Part shown: piece by piece, positions 34,606 through 43,546 of the stretch
Numbering within the stretch: position 1 is the stretch's first letter
Layout of the letters: each line of letters begins with the position of its first letter
DNA from: Opitutus sp.
GTDB taxonomy: Bacteria > Verrucomicrobiota > Verrucomicrobiia > Opitutales > Opitutaceae
Direction: 5' to 3'
Assembly (NCBI GenBank): GCA_013821985.1
Contig: PNJQ01000005.1
Location: 1 to 64,000 of the forward strand
Length of the DNA stretch: 64,000 nt
The notes under the pieces: generated by a model
Databases searched by the model: none
The model's input: the letters and a program-made list of their open reading frames with translations, nothing else
Told to the model about the DNA's origin: nothing
Program-made: the position numbers and the translations under genes

Positions 34606-36249
34606 TCAGGGGAATTTCACGCTCAAAATCATCGTCGCCGCCAGCGCGGCGAGTGGCAGCCAATAAGGCGCATTGCGTCCGAGGCGGGGGTTGGCCGCCA
34701 GAAACATGCTGCCGAGCACGACCACGAGGGCCGCGGCTCCCATCCACGGCGCGCGGAACTCCGCGGCAAAATACATTCCGGGCATCTCCGTGCCGCGGCG
34801 CACCAGCCAATCCATGACGAGAATGACGACCGCGGCGGCGTGGTTCATGACCAGAGCAATGCCGCTCAATCCGGCCAGTCCCGCGAGCAGCGCGACAAAG
34901 CCCGCGATGATCGCGAGCGAGGCCAGCGGCACGATCACGAGATTCGCCAGCAGCGCGCCCGGGGAAAAGAGCCCGAAGTTGCCGATGCTGCTGGGCGTGC
35001 TCGCCAGCGTCGCCGCCCAAGTGATGGCGACTGCGGCAATGACCGCGCGCCCGACCCAGCGCACCGTCAGACGCACGCGCCCCCAACCCGCCTCGGGGAG
35101 ATCGCGCCACGGTCGCCACGCGGCCGTCCAGCGATCCGACAGCGGCACTCCCAGCACGAGCAAAGCCGTCACGACCGAATACGACATTTGGAAACCCGTG
35201 CTGAAGAGCTGACGCGGATCGAACAGCAGCGTCACGAGCGCCGCACCGGCCAGCGCCGCGAGCGGATTGCCCGGCAGGCGAAACACGCGCGCCGCCACCA
35301 CGAACGCGATCATCAGGAAGGCGCGCTCGGCCGGCGTGCTTCCGCCCGTCACCTGCACGTAGAGGCCGAGCACGCCGAGGCCGATGACCCGCGCCAGTCG
35401 CGGCGGCACCCGCACCAGCACGAGACCGCTCAGGATCGCGAGCGCGATGACGCCGACGTGCAGCCCGCTGATCGAAAAGATGTGGAACACCCCGCTGCGC
35501 ATGAACGCAGCCTCCTGTTCCTCTTCGAGCAGGGCCTTCTCGCCGAGCAACATCGCCGCATAGACGGACGCAGGCACCGGCTGGTTTTCGAGCCCGAGCC
35601 GCAGGATGCGCTCGAGCCGATTCTGCGCGCGCGCGCAGAATTGTCGGAACCACGTTGCGGGACGCACCTGTTCCCGGACTTGGCCGCGCTGCAACCGCAC
35701 GCGCACGCCGAGTCCATCGAGATAGCGCTCGAAACCCTGCGCCGCGGTCGGGCGGGGCAGCTCCTCGACCAAGCCGACGTAACGGTAATGCCCCGAAATT
35801 TCCGGAGAAACGCTGACGCGCCGGATCGCCGAAAAATAGACGCGCTGTCCAATGAGTTCGCGTCCCGCATTTTCCCCGGCCACGACATGCGCGAGTCCGC
35901 TGAAGGTCTTGCGCTGTGGCGTGGGCGGGAAAAGTTGTTCGACGGCGAGCACCACGGACACTTCGCGCGGCGGGTGGGGCCAGCCCGCTCCGGCAGGCGC
36001 CCGCAGCGGCAGCCAGAGTAAACCGGCGATGCCTGACAGCACGACGACCGCCGCGCCTGATGCGTGCACCGTCCAGCCGTGCTCCCGTCGCGCCGCGGCC
36101 ATTCCGACGCCCAAGCCGGTCGTCGCCAGACCCCAATGCCAGGGACCCGCCACGGCAGCGTCCGGGAAATTTCCGGCCACGACGAGCCCCGCCATAAACG
36201 GCAGCAGAATCCAGAGCAGGGGTGCGCGCGGCGAGCCGGAGGGGGACAT
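34606..36249 (-). CDS. ComEC/Rec2-family membrane protein without beta-lactamase domain
   Basis: 547 aa from the ATG at 36249. It has a DUF4131-like N-terminal region, then the competence domain: MLLGEKALLEEEQEAAFMRSGVFHIFSISGLHVGVIAL and GGSTPAERAFLMIAFVVAARVFRLPGNPLAALAGAAL, followed by several helices. ComEC forms the inner-membrane DNA uptake channel. Classical ComEC is about 750 aa and ends in a metallo-beta-lactamase nuclease domain; this one stops after the membrane part. No other competence gene is in the window. Confidence 0.87.
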   Translation of the reverse strand: MSPSGSPRAPLLWILLPFMAGLVVAGNFPDAAVAGPWHWGLATTGLGVGMAAARREHGWTVHASGAAVVVLSGIAGLLWLPLRAPAGAGWPHPPREVSVVLAVEQLFPPTPQRKTFSGLAHVVAGENAGRELIGQRVYFSAIRRVSVSPEISGHYRYVGLVEELPRPTAAQGFERYLDGLGVRVRLQRGQVREQVRPATWFRQFCARAQNRLERILRLGLENQPVPASVYAAMLLGEKALLEEEQEAAFMRSGVFHIFSISGLHVGVIALAILSGLVLVRVPPRLARVIGLGVLGLYVQVTGGSTPAERAFLMIAFVVAARVFRLPGNPLAALAGAALVTLLFDPRQLFSTGFQMSYSVVTALLVLGVPLSDRWTAAWRPWRDLPEAGWGRVRLTVRWVGRAVIAAVAITWAATLASTPSSIGNFGLFSPGALLANLVIVPLASLAIIAGFVALLAGLAGLSGIALVMNHAAAVVILVMDWLVRRGTEMPGMYFAAEFRAPWMGAAALVVVLGSMFLAANPRLGRNAPYWLPLAALAATMILSVKFP

Positions 36250-36350
36250 GCGTTCGCCTCGGCCCGTGAGGAGGAACGCGCCGAGCAAAGCAGGCGCGCC
36301 GCCGCCTTCAAACTTGTTTCGCGCCCCGACCGGAGCACAGTGGCGGTTCC

Positions 36351-37709
36351 ATGACGCGCGACGACGAACAAGCCTCCCTCTTTGGCTCCGCCGAGCCCGA
36401 GCTGGCTGCGTCGTCCGTGCCGTCCGCGGCTCCCGCGACGCATCAACCGCTCGCCGCGCGCATGCGGCCGCGGGCGCTGGGCGAGGTCGTCGGGCAGGAA
36501 CACATCACGCGCGCCGGCAGTCTGCTTCCGCAGCTCATCGCAACAAATCGCTTCGGCAGTCTCCTCTTCTACGGTCCGCCCGGTTGCGGCAAAACGAGCA
36601 TCGCCGAGGCGATCGCCCGCGAGACCGGCAGCCGCTTCGTGCGCGTGAACGCCGTGATGAGCAACGTCGCCGAGTTGCGCGAAATCCTCGCCATCGCGCG
36701 CCGCCGACCCGAAGCGCGCACGATTCTCTTCATCGACGAACTGCACCGTTTCAATAAATCGCAACAGGACCTGCTGTTGCCCGACGTCGAAGAGGGCAAC
36801 GTCCGGTTGATCGGCGCGACGACGCACAATCCCGGTTTCTACGTCAATCCCCCGCTGCTGAGCCGCAGCCACCTCTTCCGCCTTGAGCCGCTCGCGACCG
36901 AAGCCGTCGCGGGCGTCTTGCGGAAGGCGCTCGCCGATGCGGAGCGCGGACTCGGTGCGCGCGGCCACCGCGCGGACGACAAGGTGCTCTCCGACCTCGC
37001 CGTGCTGTGCGACGGCGACCTCCGACGCGCCCTCAATGCCCTCGAAGTGCTCGCGCTTTCGTTGCCGGAGCAGGCGCCGATCACCGAAAAGGAACTCGAG
37101 GTTTTCGCCCGCGAGCGCCGCATCCGCTACGACGCCGACGAGGATGAGCACTACGACACGATTTCCGCCTTCATCAAAAGTTGCCGGGGGAGTGATCCCG
37201 ATGCGGCGATGTATTGGCTCGCGAAGATGCTCGCCGGCGGCGAAGACCCGCGGTTCATCGCACGGCGGCTCGTCATTCTCGCGAGCGAGGACGTCGGCCT
37301 CGCCGATCCCATGGCGTTGCCGCTGACGGTCGCGGCGCATCACGCGTGCGATTTCATCGGCCTGCCCGAAGCCGAGCTGACGCTCGCGCACGCCACGCTT
37401 TACATCGCGACCACCGCGAAGAGCAACTCGGCGACGCTCGCGCTCGGTGAGGCGCGCCGTGCGTTGCAGGAACAACCGGTGCAGCCGGTGCCCATGCCCT
37501 TGCGCGACAAAGGCGGCCAGGCCAGCAAGCGCGCCGGTCACGGCAAAGGGTATCTCTACGCGCACGATTTTCCCGAGAACATCTCGGGCCAGGCTTATTT
37601 GGAAAAACCACTGACGCTCTACGCGCCGAAGAGCGCCGGCTTCGAAGCCAAGATCGCCGAACGACTCGCGCGCTGGAAAGACCTGCGCGCCCAGCGGGCG
37701 ACACGTTGA
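36351..37709 (+). CDS. rarA: Replication-associated recombination protein A (AAA+ ATPase)
   Basis: 452 aa. RarA/MgsA acts at stalled forks. LAARMRPRALGEVVGQEHI, Walker A LLFYGPPGCGKTSIAEAIA, Walker B ILFIDELHRFNKSQQD and sensor 1 LIGATTHNP are present, followed by the RarA C-terminal tetramerisation region (SDPDAAMYWLAKMLAGGEDPRFIARRL, YLYAHDFPENI). The first residues (QASLFG) resemble a clamp- or SSB-binding peptide. Divergent from the comEC-like gene. Confidence 0.95.
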   Translation: MTRDDEQASLFGSAEPELAASSVPSAAPATHQPLAARMRPRALGEVVGQEHITRAGSLLPQLIATNRFGSLLFYGPPGCGKTSIAEAIARETGSRFVRVNAVMSNVAELREILAIARRRPEARTILFIDELHRFNKSQQDLLLPDVEEGNVRLIGATTHNPGFYVNPPLLSRSHLFRLEPLATEAVAGVLRKALADAERGLGARGHRADDKVLSDLAVLCDGDLRRALNALEVLALSLPEQAPITEKELEVFARERRIRYDADEDEHYDTISAFIKSCRGSDPDAAMYWLAKMLAGGEDPRFIARRLVILASEDVGLADPMALPLTVAAHHACDFIGLPEAELTLAHATLYIATTAKSNSATLALGEARRALQEQPVQPVPMPLRDKGGQASKRAGHGKGYLYAHDFPENISGQAYLEKPLTLYAPKSAGFEAKIAERLARWKDLRAQRATR

Positions 37710-37819
37710 AATCGCGGGGCGGCTCACCGCTGCGCGCCGCGAACCGCGAAAATCGTGCTAAACCGGACGCGACGCGGCGTGGGCTTGCGGCCACGGTTGG
37801 TGTGGGTAAGTTCCGCGCC

Positions 37820-38284
37820 ATGAAAACGCGCCTCGTTCTCCTCTTTGCTCTTCTGTTTGGCGGCGGTTCGTTGCTGGCGCAAACGACCAAGCAACCGGCG
37901 GCTCCGGGCAAGGCGGCGCCCGGAAAATCCGCGCCGGGCAAGACGGAGCCGGCGAAGGAGGAATTCAAGATCGAGGGCACCACGCTCAATCGTGCCGACG
38001 GCACGTTCCTCGGCCTCACGTTGCAGGACGGAAAGTTCAAACTGAGTTTCCACGACCAGGAGAAGAAACCGATGCCGGTGAATGTGCTGCGCGCGGTCGC
38101 GCGCTGGCCGAACGTGCATGGTCCGGGCCAGAACCGCACGGTGCTTACGCCGGCGGGCGACGGCACTTTCCTTCTCGGCGCGCAGTTCGTGCGGCCGCCG
38201 CTGTCGTTCAAGCTGTTCCTCACGCTCGTCGCGGCGGAGGACGGCGAATCGACGGAAAACTATACCGTCGATTTCCGCGGCTAG
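37820..38284 (+). CDS. Small exported hypothetical protein
   Basis: 154 aa from the ATG at 37820, which begins a signal peptide (MKTRLVLLFALLFGGGSLLAQ). A Lys/Pro/Ala/Gly-rich linker (APGKAAPGKSAPGK) leads into a small beta-rich domain (FKIEGTTLNRADGTFLGLTLQDGKFKLSF). It is probably periplasmic. No family is recognised. It lies 23 bp upstream of the Na/Pi transporter gene, so the two may be cotranscribed. Confidence 0.75.
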   Translation: MKTRLVLLFALLFGGGSLLAQTTKQPAAPGKAAPGKSAPGKTEPAKEEFKIEGTTLNRADGTFLGLTLQDGKFKLSFHDQEKKPMPVNVLRAVARWPNVHGPGQNRTVLTPAGDGTFLLGAQFVRPPLSFKLFLTLVAAEDGESTENYTVDFRG

Positions 38285-38307
38285 TTGCCGGATAAAGTTC
38301 GGCTCTC

Positions 38308-39942
38308 ATGGCGCTCTGGCACATCGCGGGCGGCGTCGCCCTTATGCTGTTCGGCATCCGGTTTCTGCGCCGGGGGCTGGAGCGCGTCTTCGGGCATGCG
38401 CTGCACGCCTGGATCGAGCGGATGAGTTCGAACCGCTGGACCGCAGCGGTCGCGGGGCTGGCGTTCGGCGCGGTGGCGCCGTCTTCGACGGCGCAGACGC
38501 TGCTCACGATGCAGTTGCTCAATGCCGGCAAACTCCCCGCGGAGCGCATGCTCGTGTTCCTGCTCGGCGCGAACGTCGGCATCACAGTCACGGTGCAACT
38601 GATCGCGTTTCGCTTCTTCGATTACAACGCGGTCTTCCTGATTTTTGGCGTGATCGCCTACCTCTGGGCCCGTTCGGAAACCTGGCGCGGCGCGGGGCAG
38701 ACGCTGCTCGCGCTCGGCTTTATTTTCCTCGCGATGCAGTTGATCAGCGACGCGGCGCGTCAGCTGACGGGGAACGCGGACTTCCAAACGCTGATGACGA
38801 TGTTCAGCAGCCATGCCCTGCTGCTTGTCATCTTCGCGGCCGGATTGACGTTCGTCACGCAGAGTTCGACCGCCGTGATCGGCCTCGTGATCGCGCTCGC
38901 GCAGGCCGGCACGTGCCGACTGGACGCGGTCCTGCCCGTCGTGCTCGGCGCAAATCTCGGCCTCGGCCTGACGTCGCTGGTCGCCGGCTGGGAGACGCTC
39001 GCGGGGAAACGGCTCGCGATTGCCAATCTCACGTTGAAGTGCGCGGCCATCGGGCCGCTGTTGCTGGCCCTGCCCGTGGTGATTCCGTGGGTGGAGGCGA
39101 TGCCGGTCGAAATTGGCCGTCAGGCGGCGAATTTCCACACGACGTTCAATCTCATCGTCGCTTTCGCCGGCGCACTGCTGGCGGGATTCGTCGGCGGCAT
39201 CATCAAGCGCGCGGTGCGAGGCGCGCCGACGCAGGACCCTTTTGGCGGAGTCGCGACACATCTCGAACCGACGGCGCTGGGCAGTCCGGTTTTCGCCCTG
39301 GCCAATGCCGCGCGCGAAACGCTGCGGCTGACCGAGGAAATCAAAGGCATGCTGCTCGGCGCTTGGCGCGGGCTGCAGACTCGTGACGCGGCGCTCGTGC
39401 AACGCGTGCAGGAGCACGACAACCGCGTCGATGAGCTGCATGCCGCGATCAAACACTACCTCAGCCAAATTCCCGCGGACAAAATGACGCCGCGCGACAG
39501 CCAGCTCCAATTCGGGCTGCTGCATTTTGCCAGCCAGCTCGAGACGGTCGGCGACGTGATCGACAAAAGTTTTTGCCATCAGATCCTCAAGCAGATCGCC
39601 GATCCGCTGCCGCTGCAGGCGCAGGACGAGGCTGATCTGGCCGAGATGCATCGCCGCACCGTGCAACGCCTCGAACTCGCCATCCTCGTGCTCACGACGC
39701 GGGACCGCGCCACGGCCCAGCGTTTTCTCGAGGAAGGTGACACGCTCAAGGCGTGGTGCATCGCGGTGCAGCGCGCGCATTATCAACGCCTGATCGGTTG
39801 CGACGACCGGACGCTGCAGGCCAGCACGCGGTTCCTCGACTTGATCAATGCGCTGCGGCGCATCAGCGGACAGGTGAACACCATCGGCCACACGTTCGCG
39901 CCGGAAAAGCTGCCCAAGTTAGAGGCGCCGAGCGGCAACTGA
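38308..39942 (+). CDS. Na/Pi-cotransporter family protein with PhoU-like tail
   Basis: 544 aa. The two inverted repeats of the NptA family are visible: GAVAPSSTAQTLLTMQLLNAGKL and TFVTQSSTAVIGLVIALAQAG (the QSSTA motif). About eight helices are followed by a cytoplasmic PhoU-like helical region (LQFGLLHFASQLETVGDVIDKSFCHQ). Such proteins import phosphate with sodium. In the first repeat the motif reads PSSTA instead of QSSTA. Confidence 0.9.
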   Translation: MALWHIAGGVALMLFGIRFLRRGLERVFGHALHAWIERMSSNRWTAAVAGLAFGAVAPSSTAQTLLTMQLLNAGKLPAERMLVFLLGANVGITVTVQLIAFRFFDYNAVFLIFGVIAYLWARSETWRGAGQTLLALGFIFLAMQLISDAARQLTGNADFQTLMTMFSSHALLLVIFAAGLTFVTQSSTAVIGLVIALAQAGTCRLDAVLPVVLGANLGLGLTSLVAGWETLAGKRLAIANLTLKCAAIGPLLLALPVVIPWVEAMPVEIGRQAANFHTTFNLIVAFAGALLAGFVGGIIKRAVRGAPTQDPFGGVATHLEPTALGSPVFALANAARETLRLTEEIKGMLLGAWRGLQTRDAALVQRVQEHDNRVDELHAAIKHYLSQIPADKMTPRDSQLQFGLLHFASQLETVGDVIDKSFCHQILKQIADPLPLQAQDEADLAEMHRRTVQRLELAILVLTTRDRATAQRFLEEGDTLKAWCIAVQRAHYQRLIGCDDRTLQASTRFLDLINALRRISGQVNTIGHTFAPEKLPKLEAPSGN

Positions 39943-39956
39943 AGGCGGACTGATGA

Positions 39957-39987
39957 CGCTCCGGCGGATTTGACAGCAGCCGGAGCG
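39957..39987. terminator. Hairpin upstream of ribBA
   Basis: CGCTCCGGC and GCCGGAGCG form a 9-bp stem with a 13-nt loop, just after the Na/Pi transporter. There is no T-run. The conserved elements of an FMN riboswitch are not present in the 77-bp gap. Confidence 0.4.
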
Positions 39988-40019
39988 GTGGGGATGCTCC
40001 GCACCCCCCGTTCCTCACC

Positions 40020-41102
40020 ATGTCCGCCAGCACGCCCTTTGATTCCGTCGAACAAGCGATTCAAACTATCGCCGCAGGCGGAGTCGTGATTGTGACGGAC
40101 GACGAGGGCCGCGAGAACGAGGGCGATCTCGTCTTCGCCGCGGAGAAAGTTTCGCCCGAGCTGGTCAACCTGATGATCCGCCACGCGCGCGGCCTGATCT
40201 GCGTGCCGATGACCGAGCCGGCGCTGAAGCGACTCGGGATCAATCCGATGGTGCAACAAAACCGCGAGGCGATGCGCACGGCATTCACGGTGTCGGTTGA
40301 CGCGGCGGAAGGCATCACCACCGGCATCAGCGCGTTCGATCGCGCGCGCACGATCGCGTTGCTCGCGCATCCGGCCACGACGCCGGACGAACTCGTGCAG
40401 CCCGGCCATATTTTCCCGCTCTGCGCGCGGCCGGGCGGCGTGCTCGAGCGCGCCGGGCACACCGAGGCGGCGGTCGATCTCGCCGCGCTCGCGGGTCTGA
40501 TCCCCGCCGCAGTCATCTGCGAGATTCTCAACGAGGACGGCACGATGGCGCGCCAGCCCGAGCTCGTGGAGTTCAAGCAGCGGCACAACATGCCGATGAT
40601 CTCGATCTCCGCGCTGATTGAGTATCGGCACAAGCGCGAGCAACTCGTCGAACTCGTGAGCACGCGACCGTTCGCGTCGGAATACGGTGACTTTGTGCTC
40701 CACGTTTTCCGCAGCAAGGTCGATGGACGCCATCATCTCGCGTTCACGATGGGGCAGCTCGATGCAAACCCCGCCCTGGTTCGCGTGCACACGGAGAACT
40801 TGTTGAGCGACGTCTTCCATGGCCGCGAAATGGGCAGCCACCGCTCGCTCATCAGTTCGCTGCAGCGCGTCGCCGAGGCCGGTCACGGTGCCATCGTCTA
40901 TATGGAGCAGACCGGCCGCATGCAGGAAGCGGTGCTCGACGCCAAGCCCGGGCAGCGGATGAATCTCCGCGACTACGGCATCGGGGCGCAGATTCTCACG
41001 GCGCTCGGCTTGCGCAAAATCCGCCTGATGGCGCACTCGAACCGGCGCGTCGTCGGGCTCGAAGGTTATGGGCTGGAAATCGTGGAGCAGGTTCCGGTCT
41101 GA
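40020..41102 (+). CDS. ribBA: DHBP synthase with degenerate GTP cyclohydrolase II domain
   Basis: 360 aa. The RibB half (1-205) is intact: VIVTDDEGRENEGDLV, HARGLICVPMTE and GHTEAAVDLAALAGL; it makes dihydroxybutanone phosphate for riboflavin. The RibA half (about 210-360) has lost its active site. Where active enzymes have HSECLTGD...RCDCG, this reads HTENLLSDVFHGREMGSHRSL, with none of the three zinc cysteines, and the EGRG motif reads YMEQTGRM. A separate GTP cyclohydrolase II must exist elsewhere. It is first in a ribBA-ribH-nusB run. Confidence 0.9.
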   Translation: MSASTPFDSVEQAIQTIAAGGVVIVTDDEGRENEGDLVFAAEKVSPELVNLMIRHARGLICVPMTEPALKRLGINPMVQQNREAMRTAFTVSVDAAEGITTGISAFDRARTIALLAHPATTPDELVQPGHIFPLCARPGGVLERAGHTEAAVDLAALAGLIPAAVICEILNEDGTMARQPELVEFKQRHNMPMISISALIEYRHKREQLVELVSTRPFASEYGDFVLHVFRSKVDGRHHLAFTMGQLDANPALVRVHTENLLSDVFHGREMGSHRSLISSLQRVAEAGHGAIVYMEQTGRMQEAVLDAKPGQRMNLRDYGIGAQILTALGLRKIRLMAHSNRRVVGLEGYGLEIVEQVPV

Positions 41103-41157
41103 CGACGCGGATTTCGGGTTGCGCCCGGCCACCGAGCCGCCGCCAATCATCCCTTCC

Positions 41158-41643
41158 ATGAGTCTCGACGCTCCTTCCCAGAATCTTCGCCGCGGTGCCG
41201 GCCTGCAATTCGGCGTGGTCGCTGCGCGCTTCAACGAAGCGCTCGTCGATGGCCTGTTGCATCGTGCGCAGGAGGCGTTGTTCGCGGCGGGGGTGCGGGG
41301 GCAGGATGTGCTCGTGCTGCGCGTGCCAGGTTCGCACGAGGTGCCGTGGGCGGCGAACGAACTCGCGGCCAGCGGAGCGTTCCACTGCGTCATCGCGCTC
41401 GGCGTGCTGATCGGCGGCGACACGAGTCACCACGAAATGGTCGGCCAGAGTGTGTCGCAGGCGTTGCAGACCGTCTCGATCCGGACGCGCGTCCCCGTGA
41501 TCAACGGCGTCATCGTCACGAACACGTTTGCCCAGGCGAAGGCGCGTTGCGTTGGGAAAATCAACCGCGGTGCCGAGTTCGGCCACGCGGCGCTTGAAAT
41601 GGCGGCATTGCGACGCACGTTGCGCGGGACCAAAAAATCATGA
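41158..41643 (+). CDS. ribH: 6,7-dimethyl-8-ribityllumazine synthase
   Basis: 161 aa from the ATG at 41158. It condenses the RibB product with the pyrimidine intermediate. FGVVAARFNEALVDGLL, RVPGSHEVPWAANEL and ALGVLIGGDTSHHEMVGQSV (with the active-site His) match the family. The last residues overlap the nusB start (ATGA). The coupling of ribBA, ribH and nusB is a widespread arrangement. Confidence 0.94.
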   Translation: MSLDAPSQNLRRGAGLQFGVVAARFNEALVDGLLHRAQEALFAAGVRGQDVLVLRVPGSHEVPWAANELAASGAFHCVIALGVLIGGDTSHHEMVGQSVSQALQTVSIRTRVPVINGVIVTNTFAQAKARCVGKINRGAEFGHAALEMAALRRTLRGTKKS

Positions 41644-42086
41644 GCAGCCAATTCACCCAACGCCGCGAGAGTCGTGCGGCCGCTTTGCAGTTCCTCTACG
41701 CGTGGAGCATGAACAAGCCCGCGAACCTCCTCGAGGACCTGCGGCTGTTCTTTGAAGGCCTCGAACAACCGCGCGATCATTATGCGTTCGCCGAGGAACT
41801 GATTCACGGTGTCCTCACGCACGCCGAGGAAATCGACGGCCACATCCGCTCGCTCGCGCACAACTGGGAATTTGACCGCATCGCGCGCATCGACCTCGCG
41901 ATCCTGCGCCTCGCCATTTTCGAGATGCTGCACCGCAAGGACATCCCGCCCGTCGTCTCGATCAATGAGGCGATCGACCTTTCCAAGAATTTTTCGACCG
42001 CGGACTCGAAGCGCTTCATCAACGGCATCCTCGACCGCATGAAGGACAAACTCGGTCGCGACGCGCGCAAGCCGACGGCGGAATGA
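41640..42086 (+). CDS. nusB: Transcription antitermination protein NusB
   Basis: 148 aa. All-helical RNA-binding factor that works with NusE/S10 at boxA in rRNA antitermination. Signature segments are RRESRAAALQFLYAWSM, LIHGVLTHAEEIDGHI, RIARIDLAILRLAIFEML, PVVSINEAIDLSKNFSTADSKRFINGILD. Coupled by ATGA to ribH. Confidence 0.95.
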   Translation: MSSQFTQRRESRAAALQFLYAWSMNKPANLLEDLRLFFEGLEQPRDHYAFAEELIHGVLTHAEEIDGHIRSLAHNWEFDRIARIDLAILRLAIFEMLHRKDIPPVVSINEAIDLSKNFSTADSKRFINGILDRMKDKLGRDARKPTAE

Positions 42087-42094
42087 ACTGATTC

Positions 42095-42165
42095 GCCCCG
42101 GATGACGCTGATGAACGCGAATTCATGGCCACGCCCGTCGCGGCGATTCGCGTAGTTCGCGGGAA
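42095..42165. repeat. Inverted GCGAATTC-type repeat between nusB and ftsY
   Basis: GATGAACGCGAATTC and GATTCGCGTAGTTCGCGG form an imperfect inverted repeat filling the gap. The wording is like a dispersed intergenic repeat common in GC-rich genomes. It gives the spurious ORF-track extension of ftsY. Confidence 0.45.
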
Positions 42166-42172
42166 GTTTCGC

Positions 42173-43090
42173 ATGTTTTCCCTCTTCAAGAAATTCAAAG
42201 ACGGCCTGACGAAGACCGTGGCGGCGATCGCCGCGAAGACGCACGGGCTGTTCGGCGGGAAGAAAATCGACATCGCTTCGCTCGAGGAACTCGAGGAGGC
42301 GCTCTACACCGCCGATTTCGGCGTCGAGACGACGACGGAGATTTTGGAGGAGATCAAGACCGCTTACCGCAAGGATCCCGCGTTGCAAGGCCGGCAGGCC
42401 GCGGAGATCGGCGCCGCGGTTTTGCAGCGCGTGCTTGCCGGAGCCGAGGGCGTATTGCCGAAGCCTGACGTGAAGCCGTGCGTCATCGCGATGATCGGCG
42501 TCAATGGCTCGGGCAAAACCACGACGACCGCAAAGCTCGCGCATAAACTGAAAGGCGACGGCCAGTCGGTCGTGGTGGCGGCGTGCGATACGTTTCGCGC
42601 CGCGGCGGTCGAGCAGCTCAAGAGTTGGGCGACGCGGCTCGACCTTGAAATCGTCGCGAGCCACACGGGCGCCGACTCGGCCGCGGTGGCGTTCGACGCG
42701 TGGCAGGCGGCGAAGTCGCGCCACCACGACTGGCTGATCGTGGATACTGCCGGGCGGCTGCACACGAAGAGCAATTTGATGGAGGAACTCGCGAAGATCC
42801 GCCGCGTCCTGCAGAAAAACGATCCGGCGGCGCCGCAGCATCGCTGGCTCGTCGTGGACGGCTCGCTCGGCAGCAACTCGATCGAGCAGGCGAAAGTGTT
42901 TCACCAAAGTTTCGGCCTGACCGGCCTCGTCGTGACCAAGCTCGACGGCACGAGTCGCGGCGGTGCGATTGTCGGCATTTTCCGGCAGTTGAAGATTCCG
43001 ATCTACTTCATCGGCTTGGGCGAACAGCCGGACGATCTGCAGCCGTTCTCCATCGAGAATTACAGCCGGGCGGTCTTCGGTCTCGAATAA
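42173..43090 (+). CDS. ftsY: Signal recognition particle receptor FtsY
   Basis: 305 aa from the ATG at 42173. It docks SRP-ribosome complexes at the membrane and works as a GTPase with Ffh. It has the short N domain, then G1 IGVNGSGKTTTTAKLA, AACDTFRAAAVEQLKSW, G3 DTAGRLHTKSNLMEEL and G4 VVTKLDGTSRGG. The long acidic A domain of E. coli FtsY is absent, as in many bacteria. The usual DATTGQN motif reads DGSLGSNSIEQA, a noticeable change in a conserved catalytic loop. Confidence 0.94.
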   Translation: MFSLFKKFKDGLTKTVAAIAAKTHGLFGGKKIDIASLEELEEALYTADFGVETTTEILEEIKTAYRKDPALQGRQAAEIGAAVLQRVLAGAEGVLPKPDVKPCVIAMIGVNGSGKTTTTAKLAHKLKGDGQSVVVAACDTFRAAAVEQLKSWATRLDLEIVASHTGADSAAVAFDAWQAAKSRHHDWLIVDTAGRLHTKSNLMEELAKIRRVLQKNDPAAPQHRWLVVDGSLGSNSIEQAKVFHQSFGLTGLVVTKLDGTSRGGAIVGIFRQLKIPIYFIGLGEQPDDLQPFSIENYSRAVFGLE

Positions 43091-43093
43091 GCG

Positions 43094-43543
43094 ATGCGTG
43101 GGGTCGCGTTCACGTTGCTGGGGTTCGCGGTTTTGTTTGCGGCACTTGGATTTGCCACCGAGGAAACACGCCGGGGCGGCCGCCTCAGCCCGCGCGAGAT
43201 CCGCGACGGCGTGCGCTCCACGGTCGAGGGCCAGCTCGGGGCATTGCGTGCGGGAAAATTGGCCATCGCCTACGAATTTGCCGCGCGCGGCCTCCGCCGG
43301 CAGTTCAGCGCCGAGGTGTTCGCCGAAATGATCCGGCGCGGGTATCCGGCGCTCGTCGAACACACGCGCGCCGAGTTCGGGCTCGTGCGCGACGACGGCG
43401 CAGGCCGCGCCGCGCTCGATGTGACCGTGTTCGACGGGCGCGACCGGCCGGCGCGTTTCCATTACCAGCTCGTGCAGGAGCGCGCGGGCTGGCGGATCGA
43501 GGGCGTGATCGCGACCCGGCCGCCCGCGCGCGGGGATACCTGA
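43094..43543 (+). CDS. DUF4864-like membrane-anchored protein
   Basis: 149 aa. An N-terminal hydrophobic segment (GVAFTLLGFAVLFAALGFA) is followed by a domain with VRSTVEGQLGALRAGKLAIAYEFAARGLRRQF and MIRRGYPALV, the pattern of DUF4864 (NTF2-like). It lies 3 bp after ftsY, so probably cotranscribed, and converges with the TonB receptor. Function unknown. Confidence 0.75.
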   Translation: MRGVAFTLLGFAVLFAALGFATEETRRGGRLSPREIRDGVRSTVEGQLGALRAGKLAIAYEFAARGLRRQFSAEVFAEMIRRGYPALVEHTRAEFGLVRDDGAGRAALDVTVFDGRDRPARFHYQLVQERAGWRIEGVIATRPPARGDT

Positions 43544-43546
43544 GCG

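Noticed and set aside
34307-36136. 609-aa minus-strand ORF
   Set aside because: Only the last 92 codons are a gene; the rest is an out-of-frame reading of the ComEC-like gene.
39943-40019. FMN riboswitch before ribBA
   Set aside because: The gap is too short and lacks the conserved RFN elements; only a plain hairpin is seen.
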